Source: Emydura subglobosa (Eukaryota; Chordata; Testudines; Chelidae). From it: a DNA stretch of 64,000 nt. Of the stretch, positions 11,001 to 25,200 are shown in pieces (the stretch's first letter is position 1; each line of letters begins with the position of its first letter). The position numbers were made by a program, and so were the translations under genes. The notes under the pieces were generated by a model. The model saw nothing but the letters and a program-made list of their open reading frames with translations. It did no database searches and had not been told where the DNA came from. The DNA lies in the NCBI GenBank assembly GCA_007922225.1, contig ML679958.1, forward strand, positions 57,120,838 to 57,184,837, read 5' to 3'.

Positions 11001-14000
11001 TCTCAAGTTGCAGAAGGTGAGGTCTAGATTGGATATTAGGAAAAAAAATTTCACTAGGAGGGTGGTGGTAAAGAACTGGAATAGGTTACCTAGGGAGGTG
11101 GTGGAATCTCCATCCTTAGAGGTTTTTAAGGTGTGGCTTGACAAAACCCTCGCTGGGATGATTTAGTTGGGGTTGGTCCTGCTTTGAGCAGGAGGTTGGA
11201 TTAGATGACCTCCTGAGGTCCCTTCCAACCCTAATCTTCAATGAGTCTATGATACTGAAAGTTGAACTGTCAGGCTGGAGGGAGGTTACTAGTGGAGGTC
11301 CACAGGGACCAATCTTGGGACCAATCTTATTTAACATTTTCATCAATGACTTTGGCACAAAAAATGGGAGTGCGCTAATATAATTTGTGGATGACACAAA
11401 GTTGACAGGTATTGCCAAGATGAAGGAGGACCAGAATATCATACAAGAAGATTTAGAAAACCTTGAAAACTATAAGGAAATGGGTTGAAATTGAATAATG
11501 CAAAGTCAAGCGCTTAGGGACTAACGACAAGGATTTTTGCTATAAGATGTGGACTTATCAGTCAGAAGTGACAGAGGAGGAGGAAGACCTGAGTGTATTG
11601 GTTGATTACAAGATGACTATGAGCCACCAATGTGATGCGTCTTTGAAAAAGGCTAATGCAGTCCTAGGATACATCAGGCAACGTATTTCCAACAGAAATA
11701 GGGAAGTACAAGTACCATTATAAAGCACTTTTGAGACCTCTTCTGGAATACTGAGTGCAATTCCATGTTTTCCATGTTTAAGAACTATGAATTCAAACTG
11801 GAGCAGGTGCAGTGAAGGAATACTAAGATGATCCGAGAAATGGAAAGCCTACTTTATGAGAGGAGACTCAAAGAGCTTGGCTTGTTTAGGTTAATCAAAC
11901 GAAGGCTGAGAGGAGGTGTGATTACTCTCTATAAATACATCAGAGGGATAAATACCAGGGAGGGAAAGGAGTTATTTAAGTTAAGCACTAGTGTTGACAC
12001 AAGAACAAATGGATATAAACTGGACAAATACAAGTTTAGGCTTCAAATTAGATGAAAGTTTCTAATCATCAGAGGAGTGAAGTTCTGAAATAGACTTCTA
12101 AGGGGAGCAGCTTGGGTGAAAGTGATCATAGAATCATGAACTCCAATATTTAAAGGAATTGGTAAGAGGGAAAACAGCATATAAGGATAATGGATTTCAA
12201 GAAGGTAGACTTTAGCAAACTCAGAGAGCTGGTAGGTAAGATCCCATGAGAAACAAGTCTAATCAGAAAAATAGTTCAAGAAACCTGGCAGTTTTTCAAA
12301 GAGACATTATTATGGACACAAGAGCAGGTTATTCCGGTGCGTAGGAAAGGTAAGAAGTATGGCAAGAGACCACCCTGGCTTAACCAGGAGGTTTTCAATG
12401 ATCTAACTAACTCAAAAAAAAAAAAAAAAAGTCCTACAAAAAGTGGAAACTAGGTCAAATTGCAAAGGATGAATATAAACAAATAATACATGTATGTAGG
12501 GACAGGAAAGGCCAAGGCACAAAATGAAATTAAATTAGTTAGAGATGTAAAGGGTAACAAGAAAACATTCCACAAATACATTAGAAGCAAGAGGAAAAAC
12601 CAAGGACCAGGTAGGGCTATTACTTAATGGGATGGGGGAGAACAAAAATCACAGGGAAGCAGAAAATATGGAAATAGCAGAAGTGCTAAATGACTTTTTT
12701 TGTTTCAGTTTTCATCAAAAAGGTTAGTAGCGATTGGACATTTAACATAGTGAATACCAGTGAAAATGAGGTAGGATATGAGGCTCAAACAGGGAAAGAA
12801 CAAATTTAAAATTACTTAGACAAGTTAGATGTCTTCAAGGCACCAAGGCCTGATGAAATACATCCTAGAATACTCAAAGAGCTCACTAAGGAAATCTCTG
12901 AGCCATTAGCGATTATCTTCAAAAAGTCATGGAAGGTGGGAGAGATTCCAGAGGACTGGAAAAGGGCAAATATAGTGCCAATCTATAAAAGAGGGAAATA
13001 AGGACATCCTGGGGAATTACAGACCAGTCATCTTAACTTCAGTATCCGGAAAGATAATGGAGCAAATAATTAAGCAATCAATTTGTAAACACCTAGAATA
13101 TAATAAGTTGATAAGTAACAGTCAGCATAGATTTGTCAAGAACAAATTGTGTCAAACCAATCTGATAGCTTTCTTTGACAGGGTATCAAGCCTTGTGGAT
13201 AAAGGTGGAAGCAGTAGATATGGTATACCTTGACTTGAATGTCTCGCATGACCTTCTCATAAACAAAGTAGAGAAATACAACCTAGATGGAGCTACTGTA
13301 AGGTGGGTGCATAACTGGTTGGAAAACCGTCCCCAGAGAGTAGTTATTAGTGGCTCACACTCAAGCTGAAAGGGCATATTGAGTCTTCAGGGATCAGCTG
13401 TGGATCTGGTTCTGTTCAATATCTTCATCAATGATTTAGATAATGGCATAGAGTGTACACTTATAAAGCTTGCAGACAATATCAAGCTGGGAGGGACTGC
13501 AAGTGCTTCAGGGAATAGGATTAAAATTCGAAATGACCTGGACAAACTGGAGAAATGGTTTGAAGAAAACAGGATGAAATTCAATAAGGACAAATGCAAA
13601 GTAGCAGACTTAGGAAGGAACAATCAGTTGCACACATACAAAATGGGAAATGACTATGCAGGAAAGAGTACTGCGGAAAGCTATCTAAGGGTGATAGTGA
13701 TCACAAGCTAAATATGAGTCAAGAATGTAACATTGTTGGGGGGGGAAAAAAAGCAAACATTCTGAGATGTATTAGCAGGAGAGTTATAAGCGAGACATGA
13801 AACGTAATTCTTCCAATCTATTCCGTGGAGTATTGTGTCCAGTTCTGGGATTAAACAATGATTAAAGGTCTAGAAAACATGACCTACGATGGAGGATTGA
13901 AAAAAATTGGGTTTGTTTAGATTGGATAAGAAGACTGAGGAGGGACATGATAACAGTTTTCAAGTACATAAAACGATTGTTACAAGGAGGAGGGAGAGAA

Positions 14001-17000
14001 AATGTTCTCCTTAACCTCTGAGGATAGGACAAGAAGCAAGCTTAAAATTGCAGCAAGGTTGGTTGAGGTTGGACATTAGGAAAAGCTTCCTAACTGTCAG
14101 GGTAGTTAAGAATTGGACTAAGTTGCCTAGGGAGGTTGTGGAATCTCCATCGTTGAAGATTTTTTAAGAGTAGGTTGGACAAACACATGCCAGGGATGGT
14201 CTGGATAATGCTTGGACCTGCTATAAGTGCAGAGGACTGGACTAGATGGCCTTTCAAGGTCCCTTCTAGTCCTACGATTCTATGATGGAGGGGATGGTAT
14301 GATGAGACTGCACTACAATGGCATGTGGCCCATCTGCGGCTGCTAGTAGAAAATATCTCCAATAGCTGGAGATGGAACACTAGATGGGGAGGGCTCTGAG
14401 TTTCTTCAGAGAATTCTTTCCCAGGTGTCTGGCTGGTGGGTCTTGCAGACATGCTCAGAGTTCAACTGATGGCCATATTTGGGGTCACAAAGGAGTATTC
14501 CCTTGGGTCAGAGTGGCAGAAACTCTGGGTGTGGGGTTTGCCTTCCTCTGCAGCAGACAACACAGGTCACTTGCAGGTTTAAACTAGTGTAAATGATGGA
14601 TTCTCTGTAATTTGAGGTCTTTACATCATGATTTGAGGACTTCAGTAACTCAGCCTGAGATTATGGGTTTATTACAAGAGTGGATGGGCAAGGTTATATG
14701 GCCTGCAACATGCAGAAGGTCAGACTAGACGACCACATGGTCCCTTTTGGCCTTACAGTCTATGAGTCTATGGTGACTGGGTGCTGGGCATGGTTCCCCC
14801 CTGTCTGCCAGCACGGATATGATGACTCTTGAAATGCCAGCGATACCAGCACTGTCAGGGTTAGAAGATCCTTGGCAGCTGCAAATGCCTCTAGTGCGGT
14901 TGGTACCAAGATGGTGTTGGTAAGGAAGATGAGGAATATTCTCCTTCTCATTCCAGACTTGACGGTACCTGCCGAGGTGCCGGAGTCAGTGGTGCCGGCT
15001 TTTGCAGTGCTGAAGCAGAGGAGTAGTTTGGGGCTTAGACCACACTTTACTCTCATCCCAATGCCTAGCAGACTTCGGTGCCGGGGAATCTCCCGCTTTT
15101 GGCAGTCTGCTTTTTATACTTTTTCTTAGGCACTGGGGACTGCCAAGACTCAGGTCCTGTAGGAGGCACAAAACCAAAATCTACCAATGCTGAGGCACTC
15201 GGTGCTGAGTCTGACCAACCTGGCTCAGATGGACGTCTCAAGGTCACCTCCATGAGTAGAAACTTTAGCCTGGCTTCACAACCTTTTTCGTGTGAAGTTT
15301 AAAGTCTCTGCAAATTTAGCAATGCTCCGCTGTATGAGCTTCCCCAAATCACTTTAAGCAACTTGAGAGTGGGTCACTCATGGGCATAGCCTTATTGCAG
15401 GCAATGCACGACTTGACCAAGCCAACCCTCAGCATCAGGAATTCCTCAGGTGGGGAAAAACCTAACTAACGATACTAAAACACTAACAACCAGAATAACA
15501 CCAAACTATTTACAATAAAGTATGAGAGTCCACAGTCCACTGAGAACTTTTGCAAAAGCAAGATGAATGGTTTCAGCAGCCATCATAGGTGGTAAGAAGG
15601 AACGGAGGGGGCTCAGAGTTGGCTGGTCCCTTACACAAATGTTGCCAACACATAGCAGCAGAAGGTGCTCAAGCTGCCCAAACAGGGTATCACTGAGGGA
15701 AAAATTACCAGCAACAGTGTGCACAAACAAGAGTGGACTGCACATGTGCAATCACTCTAAGATGAAATTAAGTTACTTAGAATACTAAATTGGGCAACAT
15801 CATCTAAAAGGTGTTATATAGTTTAAATGCAGGGAAAAAAAACATAAGTCAATAGTTCAAAGCTAGCTAGCTGTAAGCTTCGTAGATGCCTCAAACTATA
15901 TTTGAACTTCGTAGCTTCATCTGTCTATTTGATGACCTAAAATTGATATGAAGTACTTTTCCTGAGGAGACCTGGGGCTCATATGCCATAGTAATGAGTA
16001 TGTTTTTTTAAACTGGTTACACATTACAGCTTAGTATGGAAACACTATACATAAACTGTTAACATTATAATTACCTTTCGCCGTTGTTCTGCCTTCATTT
16101 CCTGTAGTCTTCTGTTTTCATCCTCCCGGAGGGTTTGCTTATAAGTGTGGCTTTTAGTCTATTGCCCAACAGAGCATAAAAACAAAGAGTACATAGAAAA
16201 TCCCACTCTCAATCTTTATACAATCAATTAACATAGAAGTAGTTGAAGATATCTCTGATTACTTAGAGAGAGATGAATCTAAGTTTAAAAACCAGAAACA
16301 AGGCTCTTTTGCATACTCCACTCATTTAAATGTTTACATACACGCAGTTCCTTTAGGGGCATATACTGAAATAGGGACAACAGCATCTCCAACATTCTAC
16401 TACTATGAGAAAAATCCACCATTTTGAAGTTAGTTTATATACCTTTCATAATACAATAGATAGGGTGGTTTGTTCTCCAGAGAGATAGTGCCTACAGTGT
16501 TTTGTGGTTCTGACACCTCTGGAGGATTTGTTTGAATGGGGGAAAGTCTATTAATTAGATCTGAAATCATTAACAAGTAGCCTGATTCCGCAACCCTCAC
16601 TTATAATGAGTATCACAATGCACATTCTCTCGTTTGCAGTTTTTTGGGATGTACCAGCTCATTAATTATGACCTACACTCTTACCTTGGGTAAGGACTGT
16701 GCTTCTTTTGTGTGCATCACACTTAGCACATTATTAATAATAAAACTTAGTTTAATATAAAAAGTTGTGGTGGCCATCATATAACTTTAACATAAGCTTG
16801 GATATAATTCTAGCTACACAACAGTCTCAAAGGAACTTGATAAATGTGGATAAGTGAAACTACTGAATGATGGATACATAGTTTGCTAAAATGAAGAGAG
16901 AGCAATTATTAATGGTTCATTCTTGAGCTAGAGGAGCTGTTACATGTGTCCAGGGAGATTCATTCTGGGTCCAATATTATTTGTTACTTTCAGCAATGAC

Positions 17001-20000
17001 TTGAGGGGTTATATGGAGAATATATTAATCAAGTTAGAGGACAATAAAAATCTAGACTGGATTGTTAACACTTTGGAAGACTGATTAAAATTAATTATGA
17101 GCTTAACTGATGAAATGGGGAGGAAAGAGAAGCCACCAATAAAAAGAGGAGAGTCTCTAAAAAGAAACAGAATTTGTCTACATCCAGTGGGAAGGGATAA
17201 ATGCACACAAATATACCTGGGTGAACTAGATAATAGTACCACAGAATGGATCTGGAGAATTCAAACTGTTTTTAACAAGAACTGTATATCCCTTTCTAGC
17301 ACGTGCAACCATTGATAACCTAAACTTAATGTTAAAAATTAGAGTTAGTAAAATTTTTCAGTCTAAACTTTTTCCCAGAAAAAAATAAATAAATATAAAA
17401 TTTGGCAACATGGAAACGTTTTGTGAATTTGTGTCAGTTTTGCTGAATTGTTCATGTAACAAAGATTCAAAAAAAGTCAAAATGTTTTGATTTGAACTGA
17501 CTTCTTGTTTTGAAAGATTTTTTTTTTTTAAATAACATTTGAAATCACATTAAACAAAACATTTCATTTGACCTGAAATGAATATTTTTCAATTTTCTGG
17601 AATGGCTAGTGAACTGAAAGTCAGTTATTTTGTCCAGCTGTATTAAATGTGCCTTTACTAGATCTTTTATATTTAGAACAAAAAGAACAAAAAACAAAAC
17701 AAAAACAAACAAGCAGATCACAGTTTTATGCAGTTCAAACACAGACTAGTTCAAACACCACAATTCAAGTATAACATTTTCCCTTTGCTATTACCTTCTA
17801 GTGCTTAAGTGGTTTTACGCAGAATAGTACCTAATTGCTTAGGTGTTTTAGCTTCCTTAAAGGAGCACAACAGATGCCAGTTTACCTGTAGAGTGGTTCC
17901 ATTAGCCTGATCAGACCTTTTACAAATACAAAGGCATGGAGTCATGCTAGCAAAAAGTGGCATATGCTATATTGGCTGGTATGAATAAGAGACATATAAA
18001 CAAGTAGCAAGGTAATTCAACCTCTTTACCTGGACACTGATTAAACCAGAGTTCAGATACAATATATAAATGTGTGGGGTTTTTTTTAAAATACCAAAAA
18101 ACAAAACCCACAAATTGCCGTGAGTAACAGAGAAATAAAACAGATTGGAATTTAAGGCACAAAATTGAAACAGCTTTAGACTGAGGGGCTCCAGCCATGG
18201 AACTGCACCTACCCCACGTGTCCCTAACCCAGGGCCTTTACACTAATTTCTCTGAAATCAGAGCCAGTCCTAGGGTTGTTTTCCAGCTCTAGTACATCCT
18301 ACTGAAATTTGCAGACTGGGGTTCTGCCTCATATAAATCCACTAGACCCAGATCTCAGTGTTCAGCTCCTGCTGGTGTTGTAACAGCTGGGGAGGCAAGA
18401 ACGGCTTTAAGTCATCTTTCTGCCTCTCATTCTTGGCCATTTCAGTGGCCTGCTTGGCCCCCAACTGAAAAATTAGAGCAGCCTTGAGGGTGGCGCACTA
18501 ACTGATGCTGCATCAGCTGAAAATTGCCAGAGCATACCATATTCCAGCCACACCCCTCCCTTTACCCACACACCCTATGTGCGGGGGCTGCACAAGGGGC
18601 ACTAGAGACTCAGTCCTCCAGCTCTGTGCCAAGTAGGAAGCCTCCGCTGCAGTCTGTTTTTACCCATCCTAAAACTCTTTTGTGCCTGTGGTGAAGATAA
18701 AGGAAGCCACTAGGAACTGATCCCAAAGACTCAAAAATATTCATACACCACCTTCTCTGTTCATGGTGTTGAGGGACAGGGAAAGAGATTGGGAAGCAAG
18801 GCCTATGAGGAAATGCTGAGATCTGAACATATTTCCTCTACACCCAGATTTCTCAAACTGTGAGGCTCCAATGTATTTCCAGGAAGACTGAAGCAAGACT
18901 AAAGACAAAAGGAAGAGGAATTCTTTTTCCTTCGTAGTAGTTGGCACTTAAGATTCAGCAGACACAAAAGCCTTTATTGCATATAAGATATGCAATAAAG
19001 GTTTCCAAGCTTGTGCTGATTCCAGGGATATAGCAGCCAGTTGTAATTTCTTTCTGCACACAATAAATGATCTGCTGCCCATCAGCTCACCTGTAATCTG
19101 GGCGTGGCTCTGTAAACATTGGCATAGACTCCACACTGCAAATCCTTCCAGAAGTGGGGCAGCCCAAACAGTTAATTGTATTTTGTGAATTAAGTGACTA
19201 GACCAGCAGTTTAACCTTCTTTCATTTGTGGACCCCTATAAAATTTTGAATGAAGGTGTGGACCCTTTTGGAAATCTTAGGCATAGTCTGCAGACCCCCA
19301 GGGGTCTGTGGACCACAGGTTGAAAACCACTGGACTAGACAAACAATTAGCTACCCCCCCCCCCCCCCTTTTTTTTTTTTTTTTTTTAAGAATATAGTAA
19401 AGAGAGCAGAGGAAAAAGATGTGAAGAGCAGTTATTCTGAGTAGTTCTTTGTGAATGATTGATAAGCATCAGGATTAGAGTAGCGATATTATAAGAGAAG
19501 TTATCAGATCAGTTCTGATGGGACATCTGCCCAAGCTATTTTTGGAATCATTTTTCTAGGATATACTGGAGAGTAGATTTTACGCCTATGGCTGCATTTT
19601 TAAAACAACTCCACACCCAGCAGCTCCCATTTATGCATGTAAATGAAACAGCCAGGTTTTCAAAAGGGCTTAGCAACCAGAAGGTTTAGCTGCTCTCCAT
19701 GGGAACTGTCGGGTGCTGCGCACTGCAGTTAGGGTCAGATTTTTAGGAGATACTGAGAATTTGGGAAAATCTGGCTCTTTAAATATCAGAGATGGATTTA
19801 TGAACAACGAAGTCAGTCCCCGCAATGCAGGTAAAGGGTCTGTGAGGCTTCCAAGCAAAATGATTCCATGGTACACATTACACTGGGCAGTATGTTAAAC
19901 TAAATGAAACACTCTAATGTTGCACTGTCGGTAGCACCTTTAGCATTGGCAGACTGTTACAGAGGATGTTTCATGTTCCATGGCGGGACTTACCCAGGCT

Positions 20001-22212
20001 GTAGATTCTGGCCCATGATTAGCCATTTGACAGGAGTTTCTGTTAGGCGAACCCAAGTCCAATCTGTCCAATCGTTCACTGATTTTGCTAGAGAGAGACC
20101 CAAACAGAATGGTTAGTTCTTTCCTAAAATACAAATACAGCCTTTGATTGCAGCCCCCGGATTCTAGCCTAAATGTATCATGAAGTAACTGAGAAGCATC
20201 ACAGGTGCAGCAAAAGGTTATGAGAGACACACAGAATGAAGTGGAACATCAGAAACAAAAATAATATGGTAGATGAGGCATTTGTTGGGAGTGATTTGTT
20301 TGAAAGAGGAAAAAGAAGAGCTATTTCTGTGTTAAAGGAGCTTCTCTCTATCATTTGCAATCCTATTCTGATATACATTCCATCAGATTTCACTATCACC
20401 AGCATATAATTGCTTACCTGAATCCTTTGTTCCAAACCCTCCCACCAGGTCTGAAAAATCTCAAAAGCATTTTAAACAAAAGAATTATTTTAAAAGTATT
20501 TTTCTTCATGCTTGCTACGACATAAGTCAGCAGTGTGCCCTTATTGCCAAGAAGGTTAACAGCATTAGTAGGAGCATTGCCAGCAGATCGAGGGAAATTA
20601 TTATTCCCCTCTATTTGGCACTGGTGAGGCAACATTTGGAGTACTGTGTCCAGTTTTGGACCCCCCCCCACTATAGGAAGGATGTGGACAAATTGGAAAG
20701 AGCAGCAGAGGGGAACAAAAATGATTAGGGAGCTGAAGCACATGACTTATGAGGAGAGGCTGAGGGAACTGGGCTTGTTTAGTCTGCAGAAGAGAAGAGT
20801 CGGGGGGGAGGGGGGGGGGGTTTATAAACAGCCTTCAACTACCTGAAGGGGGGTTCCAGGGAGGATGGAGCTAGGCTGTTCTCAGTGTTAGTAGATGACA
20901 GAACAAGGAGCAATGGTCTCAAGTTGCAGTGGGGGCGGTCTAGGTCAGATATTAGGAAAAACCTTTTCCCCTAGGAGGGTGGTGAAGCACTGGAATGGGT
21001 TACCAATGGAGGTGGTGGAATCTCCATCCTTAGAGGTTTTTAAGGTGTAGCTTGACAAAGCCCTGGCTGGGATGATTTAGTTGGAGTTGATCCTGCTTTG
21101 AGCATGTTTCTCAATGACCAATCCATGGACTCGCACCGTTCCCTGAGATCTCCCTGACATAGTATAGGAAGCCTGAGATCTCCCTGGCAGTGTAGGAAGC
21201 TGGTCCCCTTCCAACCTAATATTCCCTTCCACTCTCCCTTCCAACCTAATATTCTATGAACGCATCCTTACATCAGATTCTTTTGTCTTCCTGCTGGTTT
21301 AAATAAAATCCAATTTACTAGGAGAGTTATTCTTGTGTTTAATTGTAAGATCAATGTACAGCATCATCGTCTCTGTCCATTGGTCAAATGGATGACTTTA
21401 TCAACCCACACCCAACCACGAGCTGATTTTCAGAAGGAGGCATCCATGTAACTGATGTAACTGTGTGCATTATTTCATTCAATTAGGCAAACAGTTGATT
21501 TGCATGCTGCTCAGTCATGGTAGCCACACACAGACAATATAAAAATAAAGCTAAATTTGTGACAAGAAATGATCTTAGTGCAGGCATTGATGGGCAGGAA
21601 CCAGCCTTTCCTGACCTGCACTGCATGTTGCCAAGCATACCTACCTGTTATTCAAGTCTTTGCATGCAGGTGTGATTAGGAGGAGGGGAGAGGAGGGGTG
21701 AGAATGCGTGACAGTTTGCGGAGATTTGTTCAATATAACCCTGGGGTGCAATATGTGATTCTCCCCCCCCCCCCATAGCTGTGCCTATATGCATTCATAA
21801 GCGCATTTTTTAAAAAAAATCTGGAAAAACCCCAGATATATGGTTTTGGAATGCACTGCAGTGGATTATAGTTTCATAAAGAAATATATGGCAACTTGAA
21901 GTACAGCCTGCTCTCATATGTTTCATAGTGTTTACAAGGAGACCATATGCAGAAGACCCTCTCCCCCCCACTGCAAATTTAAACAGATAATATGCATTCC
22001 TCATCTTGAATAAACTTAGAAGTGCATATGAAAACTCCTCTAGTATCTGTACATGATGTTCAGGCTTCTGGGCTGAAACACAAAACGGTATAACATTTTA
22101 AAATGTCGTACACCATCTGTGCCCAAACACAACAGAATAGAAATAGCGTAGCCAATATGAAAAAGACAACTGCAGCATTTTTCTGGCCTGTTGCATATGG
22201 ATTCTGGCAGCT

Positions 22213-22251
<39 letters not shown>

Positions 22252-25200
22252 CCCTTCCCACCTCCCCCCAGGGGTGATAAACCGCACCGGTCACAGCAGT
22301 AAGCCAGTCACAGCAGTGAGGTCAAGATCAAGCCGTATGCTTGTCTGATGCTTCCCTCCTCCCCGGTAGATTTCTTTTTCATCTTTAAATACTGCTGTGT
22401 TCTTGTTGAAGAGCCTGCTAGTTAATTTTGACCCCATCTTGAATTACTGGCATAGTCATTTCAAACCCAAGAGGTAGTCAAGAGGATCTTAACACAATAA
22501 AGGAGAGGTCAAGCAGCATCAAAATAGGGTCACTATACTTTTGTTTTTTCCCCACACTCAGTTTCCTCATTTTATTAGTCATCCAGGCTGTGAGCTGAAC
22601 TCTCGACTGGTGTAACTCTTTGGCTTCATTTGAATTACACTAGCACAAAATTATTGTCTTTAAAGTGTTGTACATCTTTAAGAGGGACAACGTAAAGTCA
22701 AAGTAAGATACACTATTTTAACAAATCCCAACCATCCAAAAAAAAAAAAAAATCGCCATGAAATTCTTACTTTTGTAACCAATGCCGCTTTGGATTATTA
22801 GTAGATGCAAGAAATTTCAGAGATAGCAAGAATGAATTTGACTTATGAATTTGATTACTTCATTTTTACTTCTCAAGCTGGGAGAAATGCCAAAGCTAAT
22901 ATGATGAACCTCCCTTGGTATTTCTAATCAATTTTACTTTCAGGGTCCATGCACTTGCAGAACACTACATTTTTGGGGGGATACCACAGGAAGGGTAGGT
23001 TGGTTTTTAAAAACTGTTTCCTAGAAACACTTGTTGGTTTCAGTTTTTCAAAAGCTTATTATTACAAAATCTAGTAAGTGCTGGACCAAATTTCTCTCAA
23101 GAGAGTCCCTTTGGGTGCAATGAAGGTGCTTGTTTCCAGAGTTCATAGTAAAACACATACAAAAGCAAACCATTATTTAGAGGCTCTTTACGTGGGGGAG
23201 AACCAAAACAAAAAAGCCATTAGTATAACAATACAGTTGAGATTTAAAGTCACACAAATGTCATGGCAACTTCAACTTATGTCATAGTAATCTTAGCTGT
23301 ACATGCAATACAGTGTAATCCTATAGTATACGTAGAGTTATGCTAAACAATACACAGGGAACCAAGGTCTGCAGAGACCCGAGTGGAACCTCTCTGAAGC
23401 ACAATTCAGCAGCTCATCAGGCATTAATCACCCCACAGAGAGGCACAGAGCCATAGCCAGCTTGCCTACCCACGGATGTGGCAATTACAGTAACTGCAGT
23501 CCGAGAGCTCCCACTGGGATGGTGTGTTTCGATACTAGTAGCTCCTAACCTGAAGCTGTGGCTTTAAGCCACAAACAAGGTCACAATCCTCAGCATAAGG
23601 GTATAGAAAATAAAATACCTTACAAAAGAAACTCAAGTGAGCTGCTTTTAAATAAGTGACAGAAAAATTCAGGATCATATGCAGCAACACAGAATTCTGT
23701 GCAACTGTAATTCAAGTTACAGAAGTGCAATGCCTTTGTATTTGAACAATATAGACTATCATATTACCCAGTGCTGTGCGTTTCAAATGAAAGTTCCTAT
23801 TGCAAGACACACGCAAGCATACGCAGGGCGCCCATATGGGGGAGAAAAGGGTACACTTTACTAGGGCCCCGAAGGCCCTGGGAAGCTCGGCCCAGGCTGT
23901 AACCCCCATTACCATGAGGAAAAAAATGGAGGCTAAATTGTAGATCATGCCTGAGGATATTTATAGAAACTTATTTCCCTATATCTATGTATCTATTGTC
24001 CAGATCGTGTGAGATTTGCTGGAGCCAATCAGAAGCAGTGTTCGAACAGTCTTAAGCAACATTCTGAACAGTGAGAATGCTGGCCCAGCCCAGGCCCTTC
24101 TCTAGAACAGAGAATGAGTGCTTGTGCAGTTAAACTAGGACTTGTAGTTTGAGACAGAGATTTGTGCTCCTCTCTGTGACATGGTCTGTCATATCAAGAT
24201 CAAGAACTACCAGTCCCAGAGTTCCTTGTGCACAGGCAGGAGGGAGGGACAGCTGGGAGGAGAGGCAAAGCAAAGCACCATAAGACAGTGGGAACTAGTG
24301 CTGCTTCTTCCTCTGGTATGATTTGCAGGCCCAAAATATATGTGAGTAAGTGTCTAATTCACTCACAGTCACCCACACCCCCCATACTGCCATGTCTGGT
24401 AGTGGCTATAAATACAAATCAGGCAGCCAGAAACGTAAGGAGGTAAAAGAAAGGGAACTAAAAAGAGCTAAAGGACACCAATCTATCCTCCAGTTTTTCA
24501 AATCAGACAAGGCCTTTCGGCAGTCAGGGAATATACTAACTAGGGAAGCCGATGAACAAAATCAAGATGAAACTGATTTCAATATAGAGACTGTGTCTGT
24601 GGCACATGAAGCTCAATCACAAGTAGAAACACTGAAAAGGTACTTCAGCTTGTTTTTATGCCTTTTGATGGCAAAGTTCTGGTACAAAGTTCTTTCAAGT
24701 ATTGAGGACAGAAACAAGATTTTACAAGCCAGAGGAATCTCTCTTGAATCAGAGGTAGCTCTCGTTGATATTACTGAAGAAATAAAACAACTTAGAGATC
24801 AGTGGGCCAAAATTATACAGGAAGCATGTCTTGTAGCAGAAGACATGGGAATTTTGGCACAATTGCTAAAGAAGAGAGGAATGAAATGAAAAGATTTCAT
24901 GATGAGCCATCTGAGCCTGAGGAATCATGTTCTACCATCTCTGAAAATGAATCAGAGTCTTTATTCAGAAGGAATGTTTTCAATGCAACTCTGACCAATG
25001 TCATCTATGAATCAGAGAACAGATTGAAAGCAACCAATAACATTTGTTTGACATTCCGTTCAGTCCTAAAATATGAAACACTAGAGCCTGGGGAACTGAA
25101 AGAAGCTTCTTAATGTCTACTTCACAAGTATCCTACAGAGCTTTGAGAATTTTCCTTGTGAAATGTTGAACCTGAAAAAAAAAAAAATCTTCAAGTCCGC

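Larger units (their letters stand above)
4304..16074 (-). other. EPSTI1: EPSTI1 intron 8
   Basis: An 11.8-kb intron. Positions 8555-14773 are almost wholly CR1 LINE copies interrupted by an inverted-repeat element. Positions 14776-15780 hold an unclassified repeat. Positions 5380-6480 are not recognised; the segment ends with AATAAA at 6455-6460 and may be an LTR or another transcribed element, but no duplicate copy is present to test this. Positions 6790-8280 and 15790-16074 show nothing notable. Confidence 0.65.
16159..19993 (-). other. EPSTI1: EPSTI1 intron 7
   Basis: A 3.8-kb intron. It holds an old CR1 piece (16945-17300), an AT-rich repeat (17345-17650), a hAT MITE (19204-19332) and a C/T homopolymer tract. 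Positions 18180-18700 are GC-richer and unassigned. Confidence 0.65.

Noticed and set aside
13175..13711. Two ORFs resembling a reverse transcriptase gene
   Set aside because: They are parts of a decayed CR1 with the catalytic box changed and frames broken.
22040..22348. Overlapping ORFs with Arg/Ala/Cys/Val or Thr/His/Ala/Arg repeats
   Set aside because: They are translations of the (GCAC)10 microsatellite on both strands.
24350..24889. 179-codon ORF as a host ZMYM-like gene
   Set aside because: It lies inside a transposon with terminal inverted repeats and an 8-bp duplication, lacks the catalytic core, and continues in another frame after its stop.
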